A stretch of 64,000 nucleotides of DNA, from contig OX327684.1 of the NCBI GenBank assembly GCA_946807835.1, positions 16,950,501 through 17,014,500 of the forward strand. The letters are read 5' to 3'. Of this stretch, positions 49,204 through 62,900 are shown one piece after another. Both the position numbers and the translations under genes were made by a program. Numbering within the stretch: the first letter of the stretch is position 1; every line of letters begins with the position of its first letter. The stretch is from Ailanthus altissimus. Taxonomy: Eukaryota; Streptophyta; Magnoliopsida; Sapindales; Simaroubaceae. Under the pieces are notes generated by a model, which worked only from the letters and a program-made list of their open reading frames with translations, had not been told where the DNA came from and did not search any database.

Positions 49204-51263
49204 TGTTGGCGGAGGATCTAATATACGTATGTGGGTGTATGCATGTGCTATTGTGTCTATTGTCTAACGCAGTGGAAGCGTGTAAATTTTACAATAAATA
49301 TAATAAATAAAATATATTAATCGCATTAATATATTTATAAGCTAGAGAACTCACCTGAACGTGTAACATTATACACGTAATTCCCTAGAGTCTGCATGGA
49401 GACCAACTTGTGTGCAATTCTAGTCACCAACTCAGTGGGCTTGGTGAGCTAGAATAGTAGTTCGATATCCAGCACAGGATTAACTCTTAATCTTCAAAAT
49501 GGCCGGTGTGTGTTTTTCATTCTTTTCTCCAAAATAATAAGAAATGAAGAGTTTGAAGTAATCTACCATTGTTTCAATTGGAAGCATAAAGAAAAATGAA
49601 ACAATTTTATTTTTTCCTTTTTTTTTCTTTTCTTTCTTCTTCTTCTCCTCTACATTTCTTTTCTTTCTCCATTTCTTCTTCTCTTTTCTCTTGGCCAAAT
49701 GGCCAAATTCACACCCCTTTCTCCTCTCTTCTCTCTCTATTTCTTTATGTATATATATAATATAATATAATATAATATATTATAAATAATATAATAATAT
49801 AATATAATATAATATAATATAATAAAAGAGATATTTTGATTATTTAATAATTAAATAATCAAATTGAGAAATATTCATTTTGCCCCTCATAAATAGTTAC
49901 CAAGTTTACCCCCTAGTAGATTCCACCAAATTTCACACTTGGTAAACTCAACTGAGGGTTCACAATACGCTACGTGTTATTATACAATTAGTAAATAATA
50001 ATTATTGACTAATTATTGTATTTAACACTTAAATACAGACATGCACACATTCCCGTGATAGTGCTGAATATTGCTAGATTAAATAATTTAATCTGACACG
50101 CAGCCCCAATGCATAATAAGTATACTCCATATGACGGGACTCTATAGTTTCTATGCTCGATTCGTCAAATGAAACTATTCTATGAGTCCATGAGCAATGC
50201 CCCATGCACACATCACGGTTATACAACGTTAAACTATACAAACTGAGGTTACAACACATACGTATAGTCCTTCCATCATAATATCTTGGATAAGGGGGGA
50301 TATAGATTATCACCATCAAATCCTTTAGTGCTCATCCATGTCCTATCTTCAGACTAGTATCTTACTGAACAATATACGCAAACTCTTTTGCCATATTGTT
50401 TTACCTTGATGGAACTCTTTCTTGGGATTGATACTTGTGGCCACAAGATTTTTCGAGATACAGTCTCGAAGCATCTGGATATCTAACTCCCTATATGAGT
50501 TGACGGATCCTATATCTAGACATACCGAACTCTATAAGTATCGGACTATACCCAGCGACACCCAGCGGTCACACTATGAAAGATTTGTGACATGCATAGA
50601 ACCAAAGCATGGTGGATCACTTACAAGCCCATCGTGGCACTCAGGTCAAAGGACCACGTATACTACTCAACTCGAGAGGATCTTTCGTTGACAGCTTAGA
50701 TAGAATGTCTATCAGAGGTCCTCGTGAGTCTGTCCCATATCTAGTCCTAACTGGATACCCATATGTCAATAGGAGCTCCAAGTTCACAGTCGACTAGGAA
50801 CGACTATCTATACCCTATATGAATGATATATTCTAATCTATGTATAAAAGATATCCACCGACAGACTCGTATCGGCAGAAATAGATTAGGGATAATTATT
50901 CGAGAATATACTTGCATAACTAGCATTTTCTAGCACTCGATTATAACTATGCAGTTACTAGTATATTCCCAGGTCTATATCTCATTACAGACAATGCTCA
51001 AACTCTTGGATCTGCTGAGTATTATAACCAATTAACACTTAACTGTGCTAACATTTAGTATTTATATCTCTCAGCGTGGCTAATTATGAGCCCTTATCTA
51101 AACTCCTTTAAATTTGATCCGAACTCCTTCAGATCTACAATATCTATAACGTTATATGCATAATACCATATAAATAGGTATTAGTAATTTAATGAGAATG
51201 TACACTTGTATAAATACACAAGTATATGTATTCAGGGATGGCACGTAAGCACTAACCCTAACA
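49204..51263 (-). mobile_element. Solo LTR of the TGTTAGGG 2-kb family (copy 3)
   Basis: It starts TGTTGGCGGAGGATC and ends CACTAACCCTAACA; it aligns along its whole length with 28597-30615. Length 2060 bp. The 5-mers flanking it (CTCAT left, GAACA right) do not match, and its right end abuts a truncated copy of the same LTR, so the junction is secondary. It contains a (TATAA)n run at 49750-49825. Confidence 0.85.
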
Positions 51264-52918
51264 GAACATCAGCTCCTTAATCCAGTATGAAATTAACTCT
51301 TTAATCCCTAAAATGATCGGCTATTTTATTTTTCTATTTCTCTCCAACAAAAGAAGAAAAGAAGCAATAATTGCTTCTCACCTTTTTAAAGAGCAAAACC
51401 AAAAAAGAAAGGAAAAATAACAATTATGTTTCCACTCCACAATCCCTTTCTCGTTTGTCACACACATATATATCTCTAATTTGATTATTATAATAATATT
51501 ATACATTAAAATAATAATAATTAGCCACTTAAGGCAAAACTAATTAAATAATCATAGTGTGAAATAACCATTTTGTCCATCATAAATAGTTACCAAGTAT
51601 ACCCCTTAGCGAGTCTCACCAAATTTTACACTTGTGTAAACTCAACCCAGGGTCTACAATGTGCCATATGTTATTATATAATTAGTGAAGAGCAATTATT
51701 GACTAATTATTATATTTAACGCTTAAATATGGACACACATACATTCCCGTGGTAATGTTGGATATTACTGAATTAAGCAATTCAATTCAGTACGTTGCCC
51801 TAATGCACAACGAGTACACTCCATATTGCGGACTCCCTAGGTCCATGCCCGATTTGTCAAATGAAACTATTCCATGAGTCTGTAAGCAATACCCCATGTA
51901 CACGTCACGAATATTACAAATCAGTGTGTTGAACTATACAAGTTGAGGTTACAACGCATACATATAGTCCTTCCATCATATATATCTTGGATGTGCGAGG
52001 ACATAGATCAATACCATTAAATCCTCATGTGTTCATCCATAAATCTATCTCCAGAATGGTATCTCACTAAATAACATAAGCAAACTCTTTACCATATTGT
52101 TGAACTCTATGAAAACTCATTTCCCGAGTAATTTATTTATGGCCATAAGACTTTCTTGAGATACTGTCTTGGAGCATCTAGATATATCACTTCCTATAAG
52201 AGCTGATGGATCTCATATCTACACACATCGAACTCTATGAGCATCGGACCGTACCCAGCAACACCCAGTGGTCAGACTATGAAAGGTCTCGGACATGCAT
52301 GAAACTAAAGCATGGTGGATCACTCATACGCTCATCGTGGTGCTCAGGTTAGAGGACCACATATACTACTCAACTCGAGAGGACCTTTCATTGACGGTAA
52401 CATAGGATGTCTATTGTGGTCCTTATGAGTCTGTTCAGTACTCAGTCCTAACTGAATACCCTTATGCCTGTATAATCTCCAAGATCATGGTTAGCTAGAA
52501 ATGACCATCTGTATCCTATAGATATAGACATAAACTAATCTATGTGAATTAATGGGATTTATCAACAGACCCACGTTATTAGAAATAGATCATGAATAAT
52601 ATATTTAAGAACATGCTTATATAATGACACATCCTAGCAACTCATTACAACTTTTGTAATTATATCATTATAAGCATATTTTGAGGTTTTTGTCCCGTTA
52701 CAGATAATGTTCCAACTATTAGAATATTTGCTAACTCTTAGCACTGGTCTAAACTCCTTTAGACCCTATCTGAACTCCTTTAGATAATATAAAATCTGTA
52801 GCGTAACAAGTATTAAACCATATTATTAAGAAGTAATTAGCAATATGAGAAAATATACTCTGTATAGATATCAAATATTTATACAAAATTGAAATTACAC
52901 ATAGGCACAACCCTAACA
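51264..52918 (-). mobile_element. Truncated LTR of the same family (copy 4)
   Basis: It starts abruptly at a position equivalent to about 247 bp inside the LTR (GAACATCAGC... corresponds to the GAACAGCAGC... region of copy 2) and ends CAACCCTAACA. It is more diverged than copy 3 and lies immediately next to it in the same orientation. Either copy 3 inserted here or an unequal exchange fused two copies. Confidence 0.75.
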
Positions 52919-55900
52919 AAGTTCTCATCTTGACAAAGACTTCATGCTTGAGCAACATAGTAAAGATATTAGAAACTTGGTCTTGAGACTTGGCATACAT
53001 CAGTTGTACTTTTTTCTTCGCTATGTTCTTTATAAGAAAATGATACCTAGTCCTAATGTCCTTATTTTAGCCATGGAACACAAGATTTTTAGTTAATGCA
53101 ATCATTGACTTAATATCAACATAAATCTTTGTCGCCTTTTTTTATGATATATGAAGCTCCTTCATCAAGTTCCTAAGCCAAATTGCATGGCAAACACATG
53201 AAATTACAGTAATATGCTCTGCGTTACATGTTGAAAGTGTAATAATTGATTGCTTCTTTGAACTTCAAGTGAAAGCAATATCTTTTAAGAAGAACACAAA
53301 CCTCGTATTGCTCTTTGTTTCATCTAAGTTACCTGCCTAATCATTGTCACTGTACCTAATAAGCTTGAAATTATGAGAGATGAATAAAGTATACCAAAGT
53401 TAAGCGTACCCTTAACATAGAAAAGGATTCTCTTGATGGCTTTCACGCGAGTACTTATAGATAACTCCATGTAGTAACTAAGAAGTCCAACTCTATAGAG
53501 AATGTCAAGCCTTATGCATGTTAAATATCACAAGCTTCCAACCAAGCTCTTGAAAGTTATAGGATTCCATTTTCTCCTACTTGCTTCGACAACTTGATCC
53601 AACATTCTATAAACGTGCTCACTTATTTGTGGTTCTCCATGTTAAACCTTTTAATTATTTCTCTTATATAGCCTTCTTGTTAAATAAAAATGCCTCCACT
53701 TTCTTGCTTTACTTTAATTCCAAGATAGTATGATATGAATCCAATATCTTTCATTCTTTGGTCATTGCTCACTTGAACTGTTCAAACATAGTTGGATTAT
53801 TTCTTGTAAAAGTCAAATCATCTGTATACAAGCAAACAAGCAACATATCTCTAGTTTCATTCATCTTTACATAGAAGGCATGTTCTCTTAGTGCTTGTTT
53901 TAAACCATATGAGTCTTTTTTCAATTTTAATACTTTATTTTCATGCACTCTTACCTTATATCCCAAAGTTGTTCAATGAACACTTCTTCTTCAAGATATC
54001 TATTCAAGAAAGCAAACTTTACATCTATTTGATGAATTTTCCATTTATTTTAAGTAGCTAAAGAAATTATTAATCTTATAGTTTCTTAGCAAGCAACGAG
54101 AAAGAATACCTGTTCATAATCAATGTTGGCCCTTTGCTTGTAGCCTTTGACAACTAATCTTACTTTGAATCATTCAGCTTCTCTTTTAGCATTCTTTTTC
54201 ACATTGTGCACCCATTTAACTCCAATGGCTTTTGGCTCTTTTGGAAATTTTGTAACTCTCATGTTTAATTCTTTACAATTACTTTGATTTCTTCATCCAT
54301 TGTATCATTTCATCTTTTGTCTTTTACCACTTCTTCAAAACTTATTGGTTCACTATTTGCCAAAAAAAAAAAGTCTTAGATATTTTTATTATCTGTCACT
54401 TTATAAATTTTTTGCAAGCTTCGAATGCTTAGTATTCTTGGACTTGAGCTTGATCTTGAGCCTGGGCTTGTCACGACTTCATCTGTGCTTGATGGTGAAA
54501 GTAATGGAGTGATGGTTTATTGAGATTGTTTACTAGTTTGATCTTCATCTTTATTAAGGAAAGCAAAAAAAAGTCATAATTTTCTTTTTGGCCATTCCAA
54601 CTCCACGTTCCTTCTTTCTCAAATTCAATATCTCTACTTATCGCCACCTTCTCATTGCAAGGATTGTACAATTTATGACTTTTTAAGCTTGAGTCATAGC
54701 TAATAAAAAATAAACTTCTCACTCTTATCATCAAGTTTAGACCTTTGATTGTCCAACTTGTGAGCATAGGTAATACTGCCAAACACCTTCAAAAGAGATA
54801 TCAAGTTTTTTTTTCACTCCATGCTTCATAAGGTATTCCCCCTCAAACACTTTTAGTAGAAAAACAATTTATCAAATATACCACACAATCAATGGCCTCG
54901 GCCTAAAATTGTTTAGGTATTTTCTTACACCTTAACATATTTTGGGCCATATTAAGAATAGTTCTCTTTTTTTTTTCAATCACTCTATTTTATTGAGGGG
55001 ACCTAAGAATCGTTAAAGGGTGGCAAATACCATTATTTTCACAAAATTTAAAATTTATTAAATTCGTTTGAGAAAATTTCCCATCTCTATTTAATCTCAT
55101 AGTTTTAATATAGTGCCCACTTTCTTTTTCAACAAGTGCGTTAAATTTCTTAAAAGCATTAAATGCCTCCGATTTATTTTTAAAGAAATACACCTAAGTC
55201 TTTCTATAAAAATCATCAATAAAAAGAATAAAATAATTATTTTACCAAAGGGGCTAGGGTGAATTGGGCCATAAACATTGTATGAACAAGTTCAAGTGGT
55301 TTGTTTGCTCTTGATTTTGATTCTTTTGAAAAACTTTTTCTAAATTATTTTGCAAGCAAACATCATTCACACAATTGATTTGGGGATTAATGGAAGGCAA
55401 TTCTCTCCTCATTTATTTATTAGACAATAATTTATGGCTCCAAGAATTAAAGTGTCTAAATCTCAAGTACCATAGTCAAGATGAATTTTCAAAGCATGCC
55501 TTTAGGCATTTTGGAACATCATTTTGAATATTTAATAAAAACATTCTATTTTTAATCACTGGTACTTTTCCTATTAAAATATTATTACCATATTTTATTA
55601 AAAGGTTATTATCTTTTATATAATTATCATAGCCTTTTTCTAATAGTTAGCCTATGTTTAAAATATTATTTTTTATATTGGGCACATAATAAATAATATA
55701 AATAAATTGGTGCCTTCTATTTTTTGATTTAATTAAAATTTCACTATTTTCTCTCACCAAAATTTTAGAATTATCTCCAAAGGTAGCATTACCACTTACC
55801 GATTCATCAAGCTCTACAAACATGTCTTTACTCCTACACATTTGATTGCTAGTCTCAGTGTTAAGATACAAAGTATTCTTTTCTCCATCATCTCCTCCTC

Positions 55901-56420
55901 CTTTGTATGCCAACAATATATTTGACTTATGTTGGTCTTTATTTTTTACAAAAATTTTTTTTTCTTCAACATTGTTAGTGGCCTTACAATTTGAAGTTTA
56001 ATGGCCAAACTTTAGTAATTATAGCATTTAACTTGAAAAAGGCCATACTTTTGTCTTGATTTGTTTCCTCTCTCACGTACTTTTGTAGAAAACAACTCTT
56101 GTCTTTCTTTTACTCTATTTGTTTCCTTGAAACCTCATCTTCCTAAGCTTTATTGCAACCTCTTCCATGTTGGCTTCTCCCATTCTTGATGCTTTTATCT
56201 TTCTTCTTTAAATTAAGCTTTGTTTGATTTGCCACAAAGCTTCTTTTTGTCTTTCTTCATAGGCTTGCAAGGATCCCATGAGTTTCTTAGTGTTCATGTT
56301 CTCCAAATCTTTAGACTTTTTAATAACTACAACAATATGTTCAAATTTTAAATTTAAAGAGCGGAGAATTTTCTCTACTATCCATATATCATGTAAACTT
56401 TCACAATTTTATTTTTAAAT
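52919..56420 (-). pseudogene. Copia B gag-pol remnant
   Basis: On the minus strand, in copia order: a gag UBN2-like stretch (DIWIVEKILRSLNLKFEH and KDLENMNTKKLMGSLQAYEE, about 56400-56230); a zinc knuckle with the second Cys replaced (CYNY..KFGH..SNC, about 56035-55975) plus a frameshift; protease-proximal (55916-55647, TETSNQMCRSKDMFVELDES); integrase (55193-54990 and 54782-54471, with ISYDSSLKSHKLYNPCNEKV); RT (53966-53769, MLLVCLYTDDLTFTRNN, with both aspartates kept); and RNase H C-term (53000-52920, MYAKSQDQVSNIFT). Multiple stops and shifts separate the parts. No LTRs of its own were recognised; its 3' side is abutted by LTR copy 4. Confidence 0.82.
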
Positions 56421-56599
56421 AGTTAATTATTGCCAAAATTCTAAAAAAAATATTTAAAAATATTTTATAAATTTTTCATATTTACAAATTCAAACTCAAC
56501 TCTTAAATTTTAAAGATGTACCTTCCTCACTTACCCCAATCCCCTAGATCACATTGTCAGGCAAATTAAAAACATAAATCACATACTTTGTTAATTATT

Positions 56600-56790
56600 A
56601 CCATCAACAGCTACAACTGATTCTATACTTTTTAGATCACCTAATATCCACACAAAAAACATCTGTAGTGTAGCATATTTATTCAGGCCTGGTAGCTTGT
56701 ATTACACAACTCAAAAGCTTCGCTAATAAATTAGGGGTTAAGTATAGCTTGTATCACAATTTTTTTTTTAATTTATTACGAAAAGGGATG
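56600..56790 (+). repeat. Direct repeat, copy 2 (partner 46519-46705)
   Basis: See the partner entry. This copy has small indels (for example CCACACAAAAAACATC against CCAGAAAAACGTATG) and lies between the copia B remnant and copia C. Confidence 0.75.
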
Positions 56791-56819
56791 GGGTCTATTC
56801 ATTCCTAATGAAAGTTAAA

Positions 56820-57935
56820 AAGAAGGTTCTCTTAAGGGTTAATTCCAGAACTGAACGGTTAGAGCGCTCAATTTGTAATAATGTTACAAATTAACTGTTC
56901 ACTGGTGAATTAATGGTATTTAAAGATAAAGAAATAATTAGATGGGTAAAATGGTAATTAACCTAGCTCTAATTATGAACTATTTATGAAGGGTTAAATT
57001 ACATGTAGTGATTAAATCAATGGACTGCTCAAATTTTTTTAAGTAAATTATATTTACAATTTCAAGAGTGCAATTCCAAGTTTTTAGTGAAATAACACTG
57101 GAATTAATAAATTAAATTAATTAATTAAAGAGTTTAATTAATCATTTCAAATTTATTGGAGCTTGAAATTATTGGTCCGTAAGTTCCCAATACCACATCT
57201 TTTGTTATTAAAGTCAACAACTAAAAAGGATTGTGTTATTACACAAATTATTTGTGTTAAAAAAAAATAGTTTTCAAATACGTATAGTTTATATTTGGAT
57301 AAAATTAATTAATTAAGAATTAATTAATATAGATAAGATCTTATTCAAATATAATTAAATATTTAATTTAAGAAATTAAATATTTAATTTAAGAAATTAA
57401 ATAAATAAAATCTTAAGGATAATTTTTAAAATTATCAAAAAGATTTTAATTTTAGTGTTTTTTTTTTATTAAAAGACTAATAATACTCAAATGTTGAGTA
57501 TTATATGTTAACCACAAAGAGTAGGACTCTATGTGGTTTACATAAATTAGGTCTCCTTTTAAGAGATAATAATTAAATTAGTAAATGTTATTAATTAAAT
57601 TATTATTTTAAAATAAGAAGACTAGTCTAAATAAAACACAACACACATATGTGAAAAATGCATGATACGTATTTTTTTCTAGAGAAGAAAAGAAAAGAAA
57701 GAAGCCCACCCTTCCTCTCACTGTACAACAAGAGGCTTGGTTTGGAATCTTTTTGTGGAAGAAAACTCTGCGTGAATTCAATGTATGTTGTTATTAAATT
57801 TTATTTACTTTAACATCAAATTCATATATTTATAAGATTTTTAGATAAAAAGTGTTTTTATCTAATGAAAATAAAGATTATAGAATTTTTGTTTTCTATT
57901 CCGTTGCATTATGAATGTCATAACAATAAAACCTT
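56820..57935 (+). mobile_element. 5' LTR or its remnant for copia C
   Basis: It lies directly upstream of the primer-binding site and ends ...ACCTTCCAACA, consistent with an LTR end. The internal text (TTATTGGAGCTTGAAATTATTGGTCCGTAAG) is of a style I recall from plant copia LTRs. The start is not found: the beginning of the 3' LTR (TGTTAGGGATAATGCCC) has no visible copy here, so the 5' end is probably lost. Confidence 0.5.
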
Positions 57936-57939
57936 CCAA

Positions 57940-57955
57940 CAACTGGTATCAGGGC
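57940..57955 (+). other. Primer-binding site of copia C
   Basis: CTGGTATCAGGGCAAA matches the initiator-tRNA-Met PBS pattern (TGGTATCAGAGC) and follows the presumed LTR end by a few bases. Confidence 0.75.
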
Positions 57956-58427
57956 AAAAGTTTCTTGAATATATGATTTTATGTTATGATTTATTTTATT
58001 TATATCATGATTTATTTTTATAGGTATGTATGTTTGAGTGGGTACTTGTATTTTTATAATATTCATATGATGAATGATTGTTTTATGTATGAATCCTTTG
58101 GTCGTTAATTATATGGTCCTCTAAGATTGATTGTAATATTTTTTTTTATTTTGATTAGATCAAAATTGTGTAAACCTATAAAGGGATATAGATTTTTTTT
58201 TGGTAATATTTAATTTTTATTATTTGTGGCTGCTAGAACAAGAAATTGATGAAAAGGAGCCCACTGTCAATTGTCTCTTTTATTGCTGCAAGGAAAAGAT
58301 TTATGTTATTAAAAATATTTTTTTTTTTAAAAAGGAGGAAGGCAAAAAGCAAGAAGAAGAAAAAATTGAAACATATGTTTCTTAGAAGAAAGCAGCAACA
58401 GAAGAAGAAGAAAAAAAAAAAAGAGCC

Positions 58428-58448
58428 GGGGGGGGGGGGGGGGGGGGG
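58428..58448. repeat. Poly-G tract (21 G)
   Basis: An uninterrupted run of 21 G flanked by CC and by CGGCGGGG. Such a run is rare in AT-rich plant DNA and could form a G-quadruplex or reflect a sequencing/assembly artefact. Confidence 0.9.
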
Positions 58449-58594
58449 CGGCGGGGAAGGCAAGATAATTTGGTGGCTTACTGCCACCATTCAAAGCTCA
58501 TGACAAGGGAGCCAAATGTTGGCATCCCTTGCCGATGAAAAAAAGAACAATTTTTTTTATTTTTTATAGTTCAAATTATTTGGATTTTATTTGC

Positions 58595-58599
<5 letters not shown>

Positions 58600-58629
<30 letters not shown>
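58600..58629. repeat. (TA)n microsatellite
   Basis: A perfect TA run of about 15 units. Confidence 0.9.
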
Positions 58630-58632
<3 letters not shown>

Positions 58633-59956
58633 AAAGGTCTAAGAGTTAGACTATATTGTAAAATATACAATGAGCTTAAGAAAAGTTCTTAAGTCTAAAT
58701 GTATAAAATTACAAAAAAAAATGAATTAGGCTCGTTATGGACTTGAGAAGACCACGTGCAACTGGGCCTGCGTGCTTGTATTTTTTATGTAATTTATTTA
58801 CTTATATTTTATGGGTTGTAATTTAGAATCTTAAAGGACCCAGCTAAAGTTATATTAAATATTTATTTATGTGATGAATTATAACACGATCATGCATAAT
58901 TATATATCATGCATTTGTACTCACTCATATTATTATAATATGACATGCATACATGTCATAATTAATATTTAAATAATTTTATTTTATTATGGCATATTAT
59001 AATTAATAAGATTAAATTAATTGATTGATTAGCATGTTTAGAACTTGTATAATTAATAAAATTATGTGAAATTATGTTTAATATTTAAATTGGTAATTTT
59101 ACGTTATTCTAGGTAACCTAAATTAAATAGTTTAATTTAGAATTACTTAGAAAATTATTAATAAAATTATTGATTTTATAATTTATAAAAAATAAATAAT
59201 TAATCTAGTAATTAAAAAACTAGGTTCACCTAAATTGTTAGGCCTATTTAATAGGAATAGTTAGACTAATGAATCTAGGCCCAATAAGATTAGACTTTAT
59301 TAGGATTAATTAACTATATTTAGTAATTTGTTATATGAGATATAATAATTTGCTGAAGTTATAAAACAAAAAGATGTTTTATAAATTATAAAAATACATA
59401 GTTAAAAATAGTGAGTGGAAGAGAGTACATGACAATAAACCCACCGATCTCTATTATTAGTACAAAATTGTGAGATATAGGTGGCGCCTCGCGACGCTTT
59501 GATTTCGTCCTCCATACGGAGGGTGTCCGCCTAATTCAATAGTAAGGTTGACTTCCTAGAGATAGGATTAAGTGATGTATATCATAATTGACCGACTCTA
59601 CGGCGACATTTTTTGAGTTAAGTCAACTTAATTTGAAATAATGGGTTACACTCACAAAGATATAATTAATAAGTTAATCATGTCTTGACCGAAATAAACA
59701 ATAGTTAATAGGTAAATGAAAATATGAGATATTTTGAAAATTTTCTATTAATTTGAGATAGTCTCATTTTTAATTTAAATTTAATGTGATCTATCCCACA
59801 GCGGCATATTAATTGTTAAATTGAACTATCGTGGATTAGTATATATATTTATGTGTTTAAATAAATGCAGTCATGCATCATATTTACTATTCCAAAAATC
59901 GTTATGATATTTATTCAAGTATTCTTAAAATTGCTTTATTTATTTATTTCAGCATC

Positions 59957-62900
59957 ATGTCAGGAACAAACCCAATCATAGCCCTCTTAGTAAATGAAAA
60001 ATTGACCGGTGATAGCTTTGTAAAATGGAAAAGCAATATGAATATTGTGCTGATCTGTGAGGACCAAAAGTTTGTCCTTATGGAGAAGTGTCCTTTAGAA
60101 CCTGCAGCCAATGCTCATCGTAATGTACGGGAGCAATATGAGAAGTGGATACAGGCCAATAATAAGGCCCGCTGCTATATGCTTGCCAGCATGAGCGATG
60201 TGCTTAGAATGAAGCACGAGCATTTGGAGACTACACATGAGATATGAGACTCTCTCCAAGCGATGTTTGGCCAGCAGTCGGAACAAAGCAGCCATGAAGC
60301 TACTCGTAGCTATATGAATGCTAAAATGAAGAAAGGAGTTTCGGTGTGTGAGCATGTTTTGAAGATGATCAATTTAATGCATCAGGCAGAGATCCATAGA
60401 GCTACCATAGATGATAAGACTCAAGTCAGCATCATTCTGGAGTCTCTTACTCTAGCTTTTTCGTAGTTCAAAATAAATTATATTATGAATAAGCTCCCAT
60501 ATAGTATGACGTAGCTACTTAATGAACTGTAAACTTTTAAGGCTATATCATATAAGCCTAAAGAGTCTGAGGCAAATGTTGTTGAAGCTAAGCAGTCTTC
60601 TTCTAAGCAAAATAAAAAGAGGAAGAACATTGGTGGTGGTTCAGGTTATGGAGGAAAGGCCAAGAAAGCCTTTAACCGCAGTAAGAGTAAAAAGAAGGAC
60701 TCCAAAGTAAAGAAAGAAAAGTGTTTTCATTGCGGAGTCGAGGGGCATTGGAAGAGGGACTATAAAAAGTATCTCTCCGAGCTTAAGGAAAAGAACAAAG
60801 GTAAATATGATTTATTGGTTTTAGAAGCCTGTTTAGTTGAGGATGAACTTTCTCTTTAGATAATTGATTCAGGAGCCAGTAATAATGTTTGTTCTTCCTT
60901 ATAGATACTTAGCTCTTCTAAGGAGCTCGCTGATGGGGACTTTATCATATGGGTTGGCAATAGGGCAGTCGTTTCAGCTTTAGCAATAGGAGTGGCTCGA
61001 TTGAATTTTGGGAACAATTTTTTAATTTTAAATAATGTTTATTTTATTCCTGGATTCAAAAGGAATTTGATTTCTGTTTCTAAGTTGCATGAACAATTGT
61101 TTAATATTTCTTTTTATAATAATGAGATTATTATTGGTAGAAATGGTTTAGATATTTATCATGCGAAATTGAAAAATAGGCTTTATGTTTTAAGGCCCGA
61201 TGAGCCCTCACTGCATAATTATAAACTATTTAGAGTATAATTTTTTAAATCTATTAAAAGGCAAAAGGTTTCTCCTAATAATGACACGTATCTTTGGCAT
61301 CTTAGGTTAGGTCATATTAATCTAGATAGGATTAACAGGTTAGTAAAGGATGGTCCTTTAAGAGAGCTAAACGTTGGCACTCTTCCTGTATGTGAGTCTT
61401 GTCTAAAGGGTAAAATGACTAAAAGACTCTTTTCAGCTAAGGGTGAAAGAGTCAAGGAACCACTTCAACTTGTACATATTGACGTTTGTGGTCCATTAAA
61501 TGTACAAGCAAGAGGCGGTTATGAATACTTCATCTCATTTATTGACGACTATTCAAGATACGGTTATGTTTACCTAATGCAAAGAAAATCTGAGACTTTT
61601 ATAAAGTTTAAAGAATTCTTAGCAGAAGCTGAAAAGTAATTAGGTAAAACACTTAAGACCCTTCAATCCGATTGAGGTGGTGAATACTTTGACACAGAGT
61701 TTAAGGATCATTTATTAGAGCATGGGATTTTATCCTAACTCACAGTACCTGGAACACCACAGCAAAATGGTGTTGCAGAAAGGAGAAACAGAACCTTGCT
61801 AGATATGGTTAAGTTTATGATGAGCTACTCTTCACTACCGCCCTCATTTTGGGGTTATGCACTACAGACCGCAGTCTACATTTTAAATGTAGTACCTTTC
61901 AAATCTATCCAAAGTACACCCTTAGAGATGTGGAATGGTAGCAAACCTAGTTTACGCCATTTTTGTATATGAGGTGTCCGGCACATGTGCTGAAAGGAAA
62001 GACTAGAAAGATAGAACGACGAATAGAAGTTTATCTGTTTGTAGGCTACCCTAAAGGCACAAGAAGAGGTTTGTTTTATAGTCCTCAAGAAAAGAAAGTG
62101 ATTGTATCGACAAATGCCACTTTTCTTGAAAATGATTATATATTAAACTACAAACCTCACAGTAGAATTGTACTGGAGGAAATGCTTTCTGATCAGATCA
62201 GACCTTTACCACCGACAGTTAGTGAACGACAAAGTTAGGTAACCACCAATTAGATTAGAACACCTTGGAACCTCTATGTAGTGAGAGGATAGTAAGACTA
62301 CCTTCTCGTTACAGAGATGAGGGAAAGGCACAAGTAGTTGTGTCAGATACAAGCCAAGATGATCTATTGACATATAGACATGCAATGGAAGATTCTGATA
62401 AAGAAAAATGGCAAAAAGCCATGAACTAAGAAATGGAGTCTATGTACTCCAATTCAGTCTGGGAACTTGTAGATCCACCTGAAGATGTTAGGCCCATTGG
62501 ATGTAAATGGATCTTCAAGAAGAAAAGAGGCATGGATGAAAAAGTAGAGACTTTCAAAGCAAGATTAGTGATAAAGGGTTATACCCAAAAAGAGGAAGTC
62601 GACTATGAGGAGACTTTCTTGCCAGTAGCCATGCTCAAATCTATTCGTATTCACTTGTCCATTGCTGTATATCTTGATTATGAGATATGGAAAATGGATG
62701 TCAAGATAGCCTTTTTGAATGGCTATCTTGAAGAGAGCATCTACATGGTGCAACCAGAGGTGTTCGTGGCAGAAGGCCAGGAGCAGAAAGTCTGCAAATT
62801 GCTTAAGGACTTAAGCAAGCTTCAAGGTCTTGGAACTTAAGATTTGATAAGACAGTTAAATCTTATGGTTTCGAGCAAAATATTGATGAACCTTGTGTAT

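Larger units (their letters stand above)
57956..59956 (+). other. Long untranslated leader of copia C
   Basis: About 2 kb between PBS and gag. It holds a 21-G run (58428-58448) after a purine-rich stretch, a (TA)n run (58600-58629), and a GC-rich structured block at 59480-59530. The sequence TTTATTTCAG just before CATCATG at 59957 could be a splice acceptor. No coding frames are convincing. Confidence 0.55.

Noticed and set aside
58200..58503. Overlapping frames on both strands rich in Lys/Gly or Pro/Phe
   Set aside because: They come from the purine-rich and poly-G low-complexity tract, not from a gene.
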